From: Schistosoma haematobium
Taxonomy: Eukaryota; Platyhelminthes; Trematoda; Strigeidida; Schistosomatidae
Direction of reading: 5' to 3'
DNA: 64,000 nucleotides
Assembly: GCF_000699445.3 (NCBI RefSeq)
Contig: NC_067197.1
Span: 11,538,152-11,602,151 of the forward strand
The position numbers and the translations under genes are program-made. The notes under the pieces are model-generated. The model had not been told where the DNA came from. It saw nothing but the letters and a program-made list of their open reading frames with translations, and ran no database searches. Shown piece by piece: positions 44,703 to 59,700 of the stretch. Positions within the stretch are counted from its first letter, which is position 1. Every line of letters starts with the position of its first letter.

Positions 44703-47700
44703 GTTAGACTCATTTTTTATAAATAACTTGGCCATTCCACTAATTCATGTCCGAATTTTTCCTTTCAGCCATAGCTAGCGTTGTTTTGCCTAAACTCTGA
44801 GGGAATTTTGTGATTTTCAGCTATGCACATAAAACCGACATAATGTATCGTAGCATCGATATATATATATATATATATATATGACCTGGTTTATTGAGCT
44901 GGAGACTTACAAGCAAGACATTTCTGTGAGGTATCTCCAAAATCCTTGAATCTCTAGATCGTCAGATTTTTCACTAGACCAACTTTTGATGTCCACGAGT
45001 AAAGGCTACCAATGTTTTCAGCTAAAGGCTTAAGTACGTAAAGACAATGTCTGAGCCAAAGGGAAAAAATTGACGTGAAAGTCCAAGAAAATCTGGAGCT
45101 AAATAAGTGTCCTTATGAGAAGAGTTTTTCATGAATTTAAATATTGTACACAATACAATCGGTTATACACACATGCCAGTTTGTGGATATTCCTCATCTA
45201 TTTTGTTGGAACTAAACTTTAGCGAGTGCTTTGGTGACTCCGAGTAGACCAAAATTTTGTCTCTTATCCGTATAATAAAATCTAAGGATGTTATGTAACA
45301 GAGTCGGTCAGGGGAGTGTAGCAAATCACATATGGCAGCATCTAAGTGTTTATTTTAAAGATAAGAAATTTAGATCATGCTTCTAGCTGTGGTTTTAAAA
45401 ATTTAGAAATCTGGCGGGGGTGCTTACGAAGTAGAGAAGACGAAAAGTAAATGTCCGGTGCCCTAACCGGGTTGGTGGACACGGAGAGTCCGCCTAGGGG
45501 AGTTGTAAAACTCCGATCCCAAACCAATGGTGGACATGGGCTCCAGGATCCTGAAGGAACAAAAAGCGTATGAACCCGGGCACCCAGGCAGTATCTCAGC
45601 CCTCACATAAATCGAATGATGTATGCAGCGCACATGTTTGATGCCTCCTTGTACCAATATTTATGTGTTCAAATAAATAAAATATCCTACGATATCAAAA
45701 AGTTGTCACTGTGGTGTCGTGGCTCCCACTTTATTTACTGTCAGGGAAGCTAAATTTTTATGGATTCAAATCCATAGTGAAGATATATTGCTTGATTTGA
45801 GGGAAACCATTATTGTTTTCATCGTATAATTATAACGAGAAATATCAGTGAATGGCTTTTTGTAAATAATATCAGTCGCACTGTTGCAGGAATTGTGAGA
45901 TATTTCATGAACTCTTGATCGTATAGCTGTTGAGTATGAAATTAATAAGATGTAGGAGGGCGATATACAATCAAGTTCATCTGAATTATACTCTCCTCTC
46001 GTTAAGTAATAATAGTCGGTTCTTAACCGTAAATCTATAAGAAAGTAACACATCTATTTACGTATAGTTGTTCTCACCACTTAGTTCTCACAACTCTATT
46101 TTTGATTGATTAATTTTAAGGATTCGTGAAAAAGCCTTTAATGTTTATTTAAAACATTCGAAACAGTGGCTGGTGTCAGAGAACCTAATAATTTGTGTTT
46201 TTTAGGTTGTCTTCTCCAATTTTTAATAGTATGCAGTCAACTAGATAAGTAATCAGTCTTGATCTATTTTGGTGCAACTGAAATAAATTTTTTCGTGGTT
46301 TTTTGTGCCGATTATAATTACTGGTAGTTAAAGTGTGTGGGATTTCACAGGATAGCCATAATATGTGGTTAGCAAATTTAAGTGATGCAAATCTAAATCT
46401 GTCAATGTCGTCCAAATACATCAATTCATTCTCTGTATTCAAGTCTCCGCATCAATGTCCGTTTTGACCGTGTTCAGTGATGTAGTCGAGTACATTAACC
46501 AGTCCATTTACCTTGAGAGTCTTATCAGCCTTGTTGAGTTGTTAGCTGACTAAATATACCTCAGCTGAGTTGTCTATTTGTATCAAAGGTCTTTATTTTC
46601 CTTCGTGGATGTGGAGTATTTAGTATTTAGTCATTAGTATCTTCAAAGCATTGCTCATAAATAGTTGAATAACCAAGTGAATATTGCTGAAGTTAAAAGT
46701 GGGGTAGTAGATGGATATACAGAATCGTCAATAAGGATGTGATTCTACATCCTACCCAGTTTTCTGTGCTGGAGAACACAGAAAAAAGTTGGGAAAATTC
46801 CACACGAAACCTTGGCAATAATCCATAATGTGCTTAACTTTATCGAGAGGAATAAGTTCCTCAGTTGAGGTCCGTGCGGTATTCATTAATAATGATTAAA
46901 AACCTTAAAAATGGCTTAATGTCGGTCGCACTGGGGTAGACACAACTATTACTTATCTCCCTCCAAACATTGTGCTTTTATCCACACACTTTACTCCGCA
47001 CATTTATGTGTTATTTTTAAAATGCATGCTTAATATTCATTTTCTATCATCACAGACGTGATTAATGTTTAGGTCGTCCTTACTATTCTTATCATTCTCT
47101 TATTTTACTAATGAACTATGTGACAAACTGGACTGACTCACATTTGTGTTCTGTATTTATTAATATTTTGTGAATTATGTCGAGGATTTTATTACTTAAC
47201 ACTTTTCATTCATCGATTTCACTCTTTCGGACTTCGTTTATTGACTTATTCATGTCAGTTCTAATTCCCTTTTGTTTTTTCTGTTTGTTTCATTTTACAT
47301 TGTTGATGGAAATAGTAGTAACACTTACCAGTGTACATCCATTAGTCGTAGAGTCTGGCACAAATGTGCCTCCGTCCTGATTTTTAATATCAGGGACATA
47401 TAGGAGGCTATTTGAAATAGATGTATCGCTAATAATAGTGAGAAAAGCTAAACATTAGGGAGTGTAGTTACACATTTGTATCAGGTCCTAGGTTGTTCAC
47501 GATCGCCTCATTTAGATCGTAATCCTTTATAATAGTTTTGATTACCTGACGTTTATGAACTTGACACAGTTCCTCATACCTTGAACTTTCCTTGCTTTAT
47601 TAAATGATTGTTTTCTTGTTGTGAAATATGCTTCATAGGTTTTCAAAAAGCTCCTAATTTCGATGTCGTCAAATACAAGTCTTAGCCAATAAAATTTTAG

Positions 47701-50700
47701 GAACGTATAAAAAACAATCCACTATATGTCAAGCTTGAAACAGATCTTACTAATTGGAAATAATTAGTTCTCATAACAAAAGTTAGCGATTTATGGTTAC
47801 GGTAGGGTTGTCCTTCCTTTTCGAAGTGTAGTTTATTAGCACGTAATTTTTTCAAGATGTAATCCCTTCAAATGCACCTTTATGACGGAATGTAGCCATA
47901 TATTTCATGTATATTGTCATTGATGGTTCACATAAACGGAGATTGTAAATAAAGCTAAATATCTATGGGATATCTGGTCCTGTAAGTAAACTATGAGAAA
48001 CTGCAATCTATTATTCGTCAAAGAAATCGGTTTTTTACCTATAATCGGAGTGAGTGGCAGGATATTTCGAAGTAACAGGTCTCAAGTTCAAGCCTCAGTA
48101 TGAAGATCAAAAAATGATTATCACTAAGCTCATTTGGTGATTTTAGATGCATCCTAGATTTCGCCCGACCGTTGTTGCTACCTTGACGTGGTGGTCGGGC
48201 TTGCCTATCGTGATGAAGCAACCGAGCTATACTGGCTTGAACAACCGTTCCTCAAGGTCCTACCATGTCAGACAGGTCGGTTGAAGAGCGGTAAGACTAA
48301 AAGCAACAAACCTAAGGTCCGAAGGCGAAGTCGTACTGCTGACTGTACAGAGGTGTGACAGCAGCAAGGTGTTTCCTTCAGACAACCAGCATGACAGCGA
48401 TGCTGCCTTCCCACAAGGAGGGGTGGGGTTAGAAAAGGTCGACCCTAAAAATGCACACCTCACGGATTTCCGTCTCCGGCGGTAAGGCCCTTTGAAGAAC
48501 GGAGCTAACACGTCAAAAACCTCCCACGAAAAGGCCGTGCGCGACCGGCCTCAAGCAGTTGTCCCTTGGGCACTGCGGTCACGCTCTCAGGTCACTGAGA
48601 CCGCCTCTAATCCAATTTCCTTTTCAGGTACCTCCAGAAGAACCCTTCCACGGTGTGGGCAACCGGGAAGTGATAATCGCCCTCATACCTCTAACAGCAC
48701 CCAAGACCACTGTATTCATAATCAACCTTCCTCTTCAATTCCTATTATTCCTCCTACATCGACTTTCAACCCTAAACTTCCTCCTTCGGCTTCCTCCTCA
48801 AGTGTCACCATAGCCAACGATTCTAGTGCTCAAAACTCTGTCCCAGGTCTACTGAAACCTCGCTCCAAACTACACATTGGAGCTTTCAACGTACACACTC
48901 TATGTCAAATCGGTCAGCAGGCTTCCTTGGCTAAAACCCTAGAGTCTCTTTCCATTGATGTATGCTGTGTCTCCGAAACACGCATACAGGATTCCAGTGT
49001 GGTCATTCACTTGACCTCACCTCGGCAAAACGGGGAGCCAACGAGATACACCCTACGTGTATCTGGTGACCCGATGGCCAGTTCTCGTGGACTGGCAGGT
49101 GTAGGCATAGCACTAAGCATGAGGGCGGAACAAGCACTGCCAGAGTGGATCCCCGTCAACAGTCGTCTATGTGCTGTTCGGCTAAACGGCTCCGTAAGAA
49201 ATCGGAAGGATAGGGACACACGTCGTTGCCTTTTCGTCGTTTCTGCCTACGCTCCCACTGACTGCAGCTCAGATGATGTGAAAGATGAATTTTACAGAAA
49301 GCTGTCCGAACTTCTTCAGAATGCTAAACGCTCAGACATAGTACTCGTAGGGGGTGACTTTAATGCTCAGATAGGTAGCTTAAACCAAACAGAAAGGCAT
49401 TTAGGTAGATATTTTAGCATTCCGGCACAGCGAACAGATAATGGTGACCGTCTGCTGCAACTGTGCTCAGACAATCGTTTATTTTTAGCAAACACAAATT
49501 TTAAGCATAAGGAGAGACATCGTCTAACGTGGCGACCGCCTGCACCAAACCAACGATAGACTCAAATAGACCATATTGCCATCAGTCATCGTTGGAGAGG
49601 GTCGGTACAAGATTGTCGCTCATTCTGGAGTACCTGCTTGGACTCCGACCACGCCCTAATACGGGCACGCATCTGCTTGCGCCTCACTGGACGCAAAAAA
49701 GCCACAGTAAAAAGACCCATTAGAACCGAACTGAGTAGCGTGGAAACCAAAAGTAGGTTCCAGGAACAACTGAGGTCACGATTAGGTAGTTCTGAAGACG
49801 AGGCTGACCCAGATGTTGCTTGGAATGAAATGCAAGCAGCAGTGACATCTATTAGCGACTTAAACCACAGTTTCAAAGAACCAGTGGATTTCTTCAAAGT
49901 CTATCACACTGATGGATTCTCGCAAACTCGTCCCATCAGGTTCTGAACATGATGAAGAGCGACAACAAATCAGATCTAGGTTAAGAAAAAGTCTAAGAAA
50001 CGACCGTGAGCAGTGGTGGGCAACGAAAGCAAAAGAGATGGAAAAGGCGGCGACTATAGGGAACACAAGACAGCTTTACAGACTAATAAAAGAAACTGGA
50101 ATTAATAAGTCAAGTGTAAGTGAGATTATATCGGAAAAAGACGATACACTCATCTGCTCCCAATCCAGGCGTTTAGAACGATGGGCGGAACATTTCAGAG
50201 AACAGTTCAGCTGGCCTTCAGCTACTCTACAACTACCCTCCATTCCCAGACAGTGTGAATGGAACATTGAAGTAGGTCCCCCAACTCTTGCTGAAGTTCA
50301 AAAGGCTATAGTTAATCTGAAACGAGGAAGGGCAGCTGGTCCAGATGGATTGGCTCCAAAGGTCTTTAAGGATGGTGGTCCAATTTTAGCGATTAGGTTG
50401 ACTAATATTTTAGCTAAAATCTGGGAGTTAGACGTTATTCCATCTAACTGGTCACAATCACTTATCGTCCCAATATATAAGAAAGGGTCAAAATCATCTT
50501 GTGACAACCACAGAGGGATTAGTTTAACTAATATAATATCTAAAATACTAGCCTCGATAATTATCAGACGCCTAGCTAAGACTCGTGAACTGCAAACACG
50601 AGAGAACCAAGCTGGCTTTAGACCTGGTCGTGGCTGCATCGACCACATATTCACCATTCGTCAGATTCTAGAACACAGGCATACTTATCGGCGTCCGACA

Positions 50701-53700
50701 ATGGTGGTCTTTCTCGACTTGAAAGCAGCATTTGACTCGGTAGACCGCGAGATTCTGTGGCAGTGTCTGTCATTGAAAGGCGTATCACAGAAGTACATAA
50801 ACCTTGTAAAGGCTCTTTACTCGAACACTACTAGTCGAGTCAGAGCTTATGGCGAACTGTCATCTACTTTTGCAACCTCAAGTGGTGTCCGTCAAGGTTG
50901 TCCACTTTCCCCATTTTTGTTTAACTTCATCATAGATTTACTGATGGAAATAACTTTCTCGTCGACCGAGTTCTCGGGTATTGATCTCCTACCAGGAGGT
51001 CCACTTATCGACTTAGAATACGCAGATGACATAGTCCTGTTTGGTGAAGACGCTGACAAAATGCAGTCTTCTGGTAGCACTGAGCAACAATGCCAGGATG
51101 TTTGGAATGCGCTTCTCTCCCTCTAAATGCAAGTTGTTGCTTCAGGACTGGTCTGCGTTAACACCTGAACTAACGATAGGGAGTGAAGTAGTCGAACGCG
51201 TTGACAACTTCACTTATCTTGGAAGTCTGATCAGCCCTAATGGGCTGGTATCGGACGAAATCTCAGCACGGATTCGAAAAGCTCGATTGGCTTTTGCCAA
51301 CTTGCGTCACCTATGGCGAAGGCGAGATATCCGTCTATCAATAAAAGGACGAGTATACTGCGCGGCAGTCCGTTCTGTTTTACTTTACGGCAGCGAAACA
51401 TGGCCATTAAGAGTAGAAGACACTCGTAAGCTACTAGTATTTGACCACAGATGCCTTAGAAATATTGCTGGCGTCTGCTGGGATCACCGGGTAAGTAATA
51501 GTGAGGTTAGACGCAGGGTATTAGGGGATTATGGTAAATCAGTTGATGAGGTTATGAATCTTCATCGACTGAGATGGTTGGGCCACGTGTTACGTATGCC
51601 TGAACACCGATTACCACGACGTGCAATGCTATCCGGTATTGGAAATGGTTGGAAGAAAGTTAGGGGCGGCCAAACCAAAACGTGGCATCAGTGCTTGAAG
51701 TCACTAACTTCTAGTCTGAGCCATGTTGGTAGATGCAGACTACTTGGTTGGGGTCCGCGTGACTATCGTAACCAATGGTTGGAGACTCTTGGTGACATGG
51801 CTCAGAATCGATCACAATGGCGTCGGTGTATACACTCCCTGTCTTCCCTTAAACTAAGAGATTAAAATCGATTCATATCTTTCTTTCTACGAACCAATTC
51901 TTTCTTCTTGTACTATATCTCTATGTGCAATCTTTCTCCTATATATTACTACCTTTGACCTAACCACTGCTATGAATCCGGTGTTCATCTTGTTGTGCTG
52001 ATGCGGTATGGCAACCTGGACCGATGCACATATGTGCCTGGTCCTACGTTGTAGCTGACTGACTGACTGACCTAGATTTCGGTGCGGGTTACAAAATATA
52101 ACTAAAGTTTTTATTGTCATTCATGATATCTATTTATTTCCCAAATTACCTACTTTTTTTACTGTTTTCATTTTTTTTTTCGATTTTCTTATTATATGCC
52201 CTATAGTATCATTATTGAAATTGATACGCTTGCATTCTTTAACCTCTCTGTTTCGGTTTGTCTTGACGTCTATTGATGCAGTGTGACTGAATGAACTAAC
52301 TTCCCATTCTAGCCTCGTACGCTGATCTACGTTTTGTTGAGAAAATTTTTTAACGAAATAAAAACTATAATGTATTAAGGTTTATTTTAAGAAATATCGA
52401 TGAAATGCATCTAACTAAAATTATGAATGTCTTCTAGGCTAGGTGAAAATGACGTTAAATTTACACCTTCCTAAGTTACGGAAAGTTCTTTTGGTTTTTT
52501 TCAAAATACAAGGTCAATTTTAGATAAAAGGGAAACTAATCTGTTATTGGGCATCTTATTGTGATGGAGTCACATGGCCAGATTACCAAGTTGTTAGGGA
52601 TTCTGAAAATATCAGATGAATTTTATACTTTAAGCTCGTTTAAAGCAATAATCCAACTTCTGTATTTTATCCATTATAACAATTCATATGACACTATGAT
52701 AAAATTTATAAACCTGCTATGCGGTATGTTGTTGTTTATCTGCGGAAATTCGGTGGTTTTTATTTTTAGTTTAGTGAATCGTGTGACAAATTAGCCGCCT
52801 GTAAACTCACTTTAGATCATGTTAATCAATGCATTGAGGCAATTCAAATCAGTCTTCCGATATTAGAACAATACTCTCGCATTGAGCAAAGTATTGCTGA
52901 CGGAAGGTACTATCATGCCTTGAAAAATCTTGAAGACCTAGAGCATTCTCAACTGGATCTAATTCGCCCGTTCGCCTTTTCTGAAATCATCATTCATCGC
53001 ATACCGAAAACAAGAACGAGAATCAAGGTTTGTCTGGCCAGTATATTGATTTTAACGTTTTGCTTTAAAACCCTTGTTAATTCTTGTTATTATTGATGAC
53101 AAAGCATTTTATAAAAAACGTACGTTGACTTTGTTTTGTAACACACATATACATATGAAGGAAGAATATTCCTTTCAATGAATTCTCTTCAGGTACTTTG
53201 CAATTATATATGAAAAATAATAATCCAATCCGTGGCCAGGTTTAAGGAAAAATATATCGTTTAAAAATTGTAGTATGTGAATTTAGAATATTAAAGTACA
53301 TGAAAATCGTTAATGTTTGGATGACTATCATGAAGTGTTACCCTGAATAAGTTTTTAATTTAAATGAAATCTTGAGATAAGTAATCAGAATAAATATGTT
53401 TCACACAGGAGGAGAGGGATTGTAATGTAATTAGAAATCAGAAATCATATAATATATAGAATTATATGAATTAAGTACGAATTAGTTAATAAGGATGGAT
53501 GTTGAATAAATTTCTCAAAGCGTTTGCAAGTGTTTTAATAATAATGATAATAGTGACGATAATAATTGTGATAATATATATGATTAAGCTATGAAAATGC
53601 GAAAAAGAGGGTTGTATGAACAGTGAATACAATGTTGCTATCAACTTATTGCGTTGAAGGCAGTCAATGAGTTCTTGAAATAAAGCGAAAAAATAACGTA

Positions 53701-56700
53701 AACGAAGACATCTTTTGGATTTATAGGGAACTGTATTGAATCATGTCATTATCCGGAACTTTATTTTTTCTTTATTGTAGAGACGCTCAATGTTGTATAC
53801 GTTTACTTTCCACCCTGATATGTTTTATTATTTAGTAAATATTTGTTTGCTTTTAATTTCTCTTCTCCAGATATCACTAGTTGATATCATATGATCACAT
53901 TTTGATTTAGCATGAAGTAGGAATTCATTGGTAGTAGAATTTCACAGTGGCAGTTCATCTTCCATCTAAGCTACATAGTATAATTTCAGAAGTCTTGGTA
54001 TCATTATCATGGACTTCAAAATAAGGTGCTTAGCTATATCTTCTGAGGTTTATATATTTGAATATCAGGACAAATGTTTATATAATCTCTTGGTTTGATA
54101 AATATCATAGTTCGTTAATTCAATGCGAAAATTCATCCATGGAAACCACTATGCCGTAATTCATCGTAAATATATTTTCTTTACTATTAGTAAACCTACA
54201 AAATATAAGTCATATAAAAATGCTTGTCATAATCATCTGTTGAATAGCACTAAAAACCTACTCTTCGGTAGCACTTCTAGTGAGACAAAAAGAACATTAG
54301 CTTTTCTAAAAATTTATTAAAAAACATTCACATTTAAACGTTCAGTTAAATAATAGTTGGAAAAGAGTAAAAACGAACGAGAAAACTATAGCCGTCAACA
54401 ACAAAAGTGGAGTAAAAATTAAAATGAACTGTGTGTATGTTATTTATCGGAGCAGAAACACTTCAATTCACTGGGCTTATTCACTGGTGAAAACATTCAT
54501 CTACAGTTTTAAGGCCTATTCAAATACATTTGTTTGGACGGTGTTTATCAAATCAATAAGAATATATATATAACTCCGCCCATAGCTCTTCTAGGGCTAT
54601 TACCGGTCCCAATCCCAGGTAAAAGAGGAAGGTTGGGCGTGGAGCTAGCAACGGCTTTCTGTACAAAACAAGTTTGCTAAAACAGAACGCTAACTAGAAT
54701 AAACAAATTAAACCATTTAAACTCTGCCCTCCCAGTTGAAGAAAGAATTATGACGCCCCACGATGAAAGCCGAGATTCTTCGGAAGTTACGAGACTGATG
54801 CCTCTTCTAACGACCCGGGCAACAATTAACTTTGATACGTGGAATGTTCGGACAATGTGGAAAACCGGGAGAACAAATCAGATAGCTATGGAATTGAGGA
54901 GATACAATTTGACGGTGCCCGGAATCAGTGAAACCCTTCGGACCCCACAAAACTACGTGGGTCTCACCGGACCACGCCACAGAGAACCGGATAGATCAAC
55001 TCAACGAATTCGAGATAACTCATCGACAGGTTCCAAGCCTTACAAAATCTACTGAAAGAAGAAATTGCTATGAAAAATAACTAGAGAGGGATCAAAGAAG
55101 CACTAACTTCTTGTCAGGAGGTTCTGTGTCGCAAGAAGTGTAATAATAAAGAACGAGTCTCTATCGAAACTGTACAAGGTTCAAGAAGAGTAGGACAAGA
55201 AGACAACAACTAACAATAGCCGAACAAGAACAGAGAAAGACAAGGCACAAGCCGGATACACAGAAGCAAACAAGCAAGTGAAGAGTAGCATTAGAGCTGA
55301 TTGGAAAAAAAACACATGGAAGAGCTAACAACGACGGCCGAAAAAGCTGCAAGAGAAGAAAATATGAAACAACCATATGATACAAAGAAGAAATTAGCAG
55401 GGAGATAAATTAAACCAGGGAGACAGGAAAGACGGTCACGGAGATTCAAAAACAGCGGAACAGATGGGTAGAGTACTTCAAGGAACTGTTGAATAGACTA
55501 GCTCCATTGAATCCACCGGACATCGAAGCAGCACACACGGACATTCTTATACCGGTCACTCCACCAACGATCGAAAACGTCAAGATGGTCATCAGACATG
55601 CCAGGAGTAGGAAAGCAGAAGGACCTGACAGCATACCAGCTAAAGCACCGAAGTCAGATGTAAAAGTAACTGCAAACATGCTCCGCATTCTACTCAAGAT
55701 TTGGGAGGAGGAACAAATGTCGACAGACTGGAAAGAAGGATACCTCATGAAAATACTAAAGGAAGGAGATCTGAGAAAATGTGAGAACTACAGAGGAATA
55801 AAACTACTATCGGTACCTGGAAAGGTTTTCAAAAGAGCGTTGTCGAACCGGAAGAATCAGTAGGCGTCCAGCTTCGAAATCGGTAGGTTGGATTCCTTAA
55901 GGCTCGGTCATGTACAGATCAAATCGCGACAATACGGATCATTGTTGAACAATCAATTGAATGGAACTCGTCACTATACATCAATGTCTTTGACTATGAG
56001 AAAGAAATTAACAGTGTGGATAGGAGGACTTTATGGAACCTTGTCCGACACTATGGACTACTTGAGAAAATCGTCAACATCATCCGGAATTCATATGACA
56101 GACTACACTGCGACGTCGTGCATGGAGGACAGCAGACAGACTCATTCGAAGTGAGGACTGGAGTCATACAAGGCTATTTACTCTCACCGTTTTGTATTTC
56201 TTGTGGTGGTTGACTGGATTATGAAAACCTCGACATCTGTGGGGGGGGGGAGGAACACGGAATACAATGGACAGCTCATGATCAACTATACGTTCTGAAC
56301 TTCACAAATCACCTAGCTCTTCCATTCCATTCACATGAGCAAATGCAGGTGAAGACAATCGCTGTAGTGGGAGACTCTGCAACAGTAGGCCTCAACATAC
56401 ACAAGGCAAAAATGTAAGATCCTCAAATACAACACGGTGAACACCAACCCAATCACAATTGATGGAGAAATTCTAGAAGAGGTGAACAGTTTTACGTACC
56501 TGGACAGCACCATCGATAAACGAGAAGGATCAGGTGCAGACGCAAAGGTAAGAATTAGCAAAACACGGACAGAATTCCTACAGTTGAATAACATACGGGA
56601 CTGGAAACAACTGCCGACCAATGTCGAAATCATAATCTTCAATACGAACGACAAGGCAGTTCTACTCTACAGAGCTGAAAATTGGAGAACTACTACAACC

Positions 56701-59700
56701 ATCATCAAAAAGGTGCAATTATTTATAAATAGCTGTCTACGCAAGGTACTCAATGTCCGTTGACCGGATACCATCAGCAACAGCCTACTGTGGGAGAGGA
56801 CAAACCAGCTTCCAACTGAAGAGAAATGGGAAAAGGCGCTGGAGGTGGATAGGACATACATTGAGGAAATCGTCAAACTGCATCGCGAGGCTAGCGCTAA
56901 CTTGAAATCCTGAATGGAAACGGAAAAGAGAAAGACCAAAGAACACAATGTGTCGGGAGTCGAAAGCAGACATGAGAAGGATTACTAGCAACTGGAAAGC
57001 ATTGTCCAGGACAGAGTTGTATGTAGAATGCTGGTGGGTAACCAATGCTCCTCCAAGAGGGGAAACAGGTGTAAGTAAAAGTAAAGAAAAGTGCTAAGAA
57101 TATAATGGGAAGCTCGCAGCTAATTCATTTAACTCAGAGGAAAAAAAGTATTAATTTTTAAAATTCATCCTTATAAACTAAGTTTAAACAGTGTGTTGAA
57201 GATTTTTAAATGCTTCTTTTTATCCATACATGAAACTTTTATTGAGACATTGATAATGAATTGTAGTTCAAAAGAACAATCTTGGTATTATGTTGTATTA
57301 TTTGAGTTGCAGGCTGTATTCGTGAAGATTTCGTTATGTCTTCCCAAATCACATTACCAGTACATATATAGAAAAAAGTTTCAATTTCGCACTGTGATGA
57401 TTCTGTGTCTCGAGGAATGTTGAAAGTTTCATAACTGGATCATTTAGCTGTGAGAGTGAAACACTGCCGAAAATGACGAATAATTATCTCTTTTTTGTTG
57501 AGAAAACCTTTTTAAATTAAAACATTAGTAATAGTTCTTAATTCTTTGTTTCGCTAGAATGCAAGTCTCGATGAATTAACTGATTTTCTTGAATACATAC
57601 GGAAAAATTCAATAGTTCTTGGTGCATTTGCTATGCGAGAAGCAGCGCAAGTATCTGGAATAGATAGTGAAGCACTTTGCGATACCTTGGCAGTTAATGG
57701 ATACAAAGAAGCACAGGATGTAAGCAAAAAACCAAATAACGAATCACAACAACAAGTGATGTTGAAATCGTTAGTTCACAAAGCATCCGGTTAGTAACTT
57801 TTTTAGGCGTTTTTTGTCTACGTTTATTATAATTTTATTTATCGTAGGATAAGGTCTGGTGATGTTGGTCCAAAACGATGGTCAAATGTTTGCAATAAAA
57901 TTTCCCGACCTGGAGAACACCCCTTTAACAGAAACACATTAGTAATCTCATTCATAAATGTTTGTTACGCAATTCTTCTCATGACACTAATTATTGATCC
58001 CCACTTCTTGTCTTATTTTTACTTAGTTAATTTTGTTTTACGGGTTACATAACTATAACAATAATGTCTTGTTCCTAAATAATTCTGTTTCTATTCTCTT
58101 AGTTTTGTATTCTACAATATTAATATATTAAACCTGTAAATATTCACATTATTTGGCTTATAAACATTTCTTCTAGTTCTTTTATAATCAATGCTTTTTT
58201 CATTAGTTTTCACTGATGAGAAATTTTCCGGTACTATGATATAATATGGTTTGAATAATTTTTTCTGGTTAGCGTTTTTTTAGCGAGTTAGTTTTCTACG
58301 GGATGGGGACGCTAACCCCATGCCCAATCCTCCTCCTTTATCCGGGCTTGGGACCGGCAGTAGCCCCCGGGGGGACTCCAGGCGGACGACAAAGTCGTTC
58401 GAAGTGAAGACCGGTGTCCAGGCAAGGTTGCTTAATCTCACCCTTTCTCTTTCTCCTGGTGACCGATTGGATCATAAAAACGTCAACGTCTGGGTGGGGG
58501 AAGCACGGGATACAGTGGACATCTAGGATGCAGCTGGACGATCTAGACTTCGCAGATGATCTGGCCCTCCTATCCCAAACGCAACAACAAATGCAGAAAA
58601 CGACCAGTGTAGCAGCAGTCTCAGCAGCAGTAAGTCTCAATATGCACAAACGGAAAAGCGAGATTCTCTGACACAACACAGCATGCACCAATCCAATCAC
58701 AATTGACGGAGAAGATTTGGAAGATGTAAAAACCTTTACGTATTTGGGCAGCATCATTGATGAACAGGGTGGATCTGATGCAGATGTGAAGGCGCGGATC
58801 GGCAAAGCAAGAGTAGCATATTTACAACTGAGGAACATCTGGAGCTCAAAGCAACTGTCAACCAACACCAAGGTCAGGATTTTCAATACAAATGTCAAGA
58901 CAGTTCTACTGTATGGGGCAGAAACCTGGAGAACTACGAAAGCCATCATCCAGAAAATACAGGTGTTTATTAACAGTTGTCTACACAAAATACTTCAGAT
59001 CCATTGGCCAGACACTATTAGCAACAACCTACTGTGGGAGAGAGCAAACCAGATCCCAGTGGAGGAAGAAATCAGGAAGAAGCGCTGGAAGTGGATAGGA
59101 CACACATTGAGGAAAGCACCCAACTGCGTCACAAGACAAGCCCTCACATGGAATCGTGAAGGCCAAAGGAGAAGAGGAAGACCAAAGAACACATTACTCC
59201 GAGAAATGGAAATAGACATGAGAAAAATGAACAAGAATTGGATGGAACTAGAAAGGAAGGCCCAGTACAGAGTGGGTTTGAGAATGCTGGTCGGCGGCCT
59301 ATGCTCCATTAGGAGTAACAGGCGTAAGTAAGTATGATATAATATATGTAAGGTGATTTTTGATGATTAATGTTATTATGTTTAAGTTGTAAGCAGATAA
59401 CTAGAAACTATAAAATATAGTGATGTAATGTTATTTTGCCATGTTAATTGTTTTTGCTTTAGTCAAATTTATAAATGAGATATATTGTATGAAACAACTG
59501 AAATAGCTTAACTTCATTGTGGAGTAAACTTTTTAACAAAAAGTCATTTATTTTGTACCAAACTTCTTCGTAGTTTTGCAGTACTCATGCAAATATCAAT
59601 ATAAAAACTGTCCAATTAGATTTCGTAACTTACGACATGATACGTGGGTATATACATGATAATCGATTGATATTCCTTTTTTTTCTTCAACAATTACTAA

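Larger units (their letters stand above)
44703..52769 (+). other. EXOC6: EXOC6 intron 1 (8.1 kb)
   Basis: Holds a TA run (44859-44882), a dispersed repeat copy and an almost complete RTE element, listed separately. The stretch 45690-48150 shows no gene; a weak echo of the RTE reverse transcriptase end may lie near 46640-46690. Confidence 0.6.
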
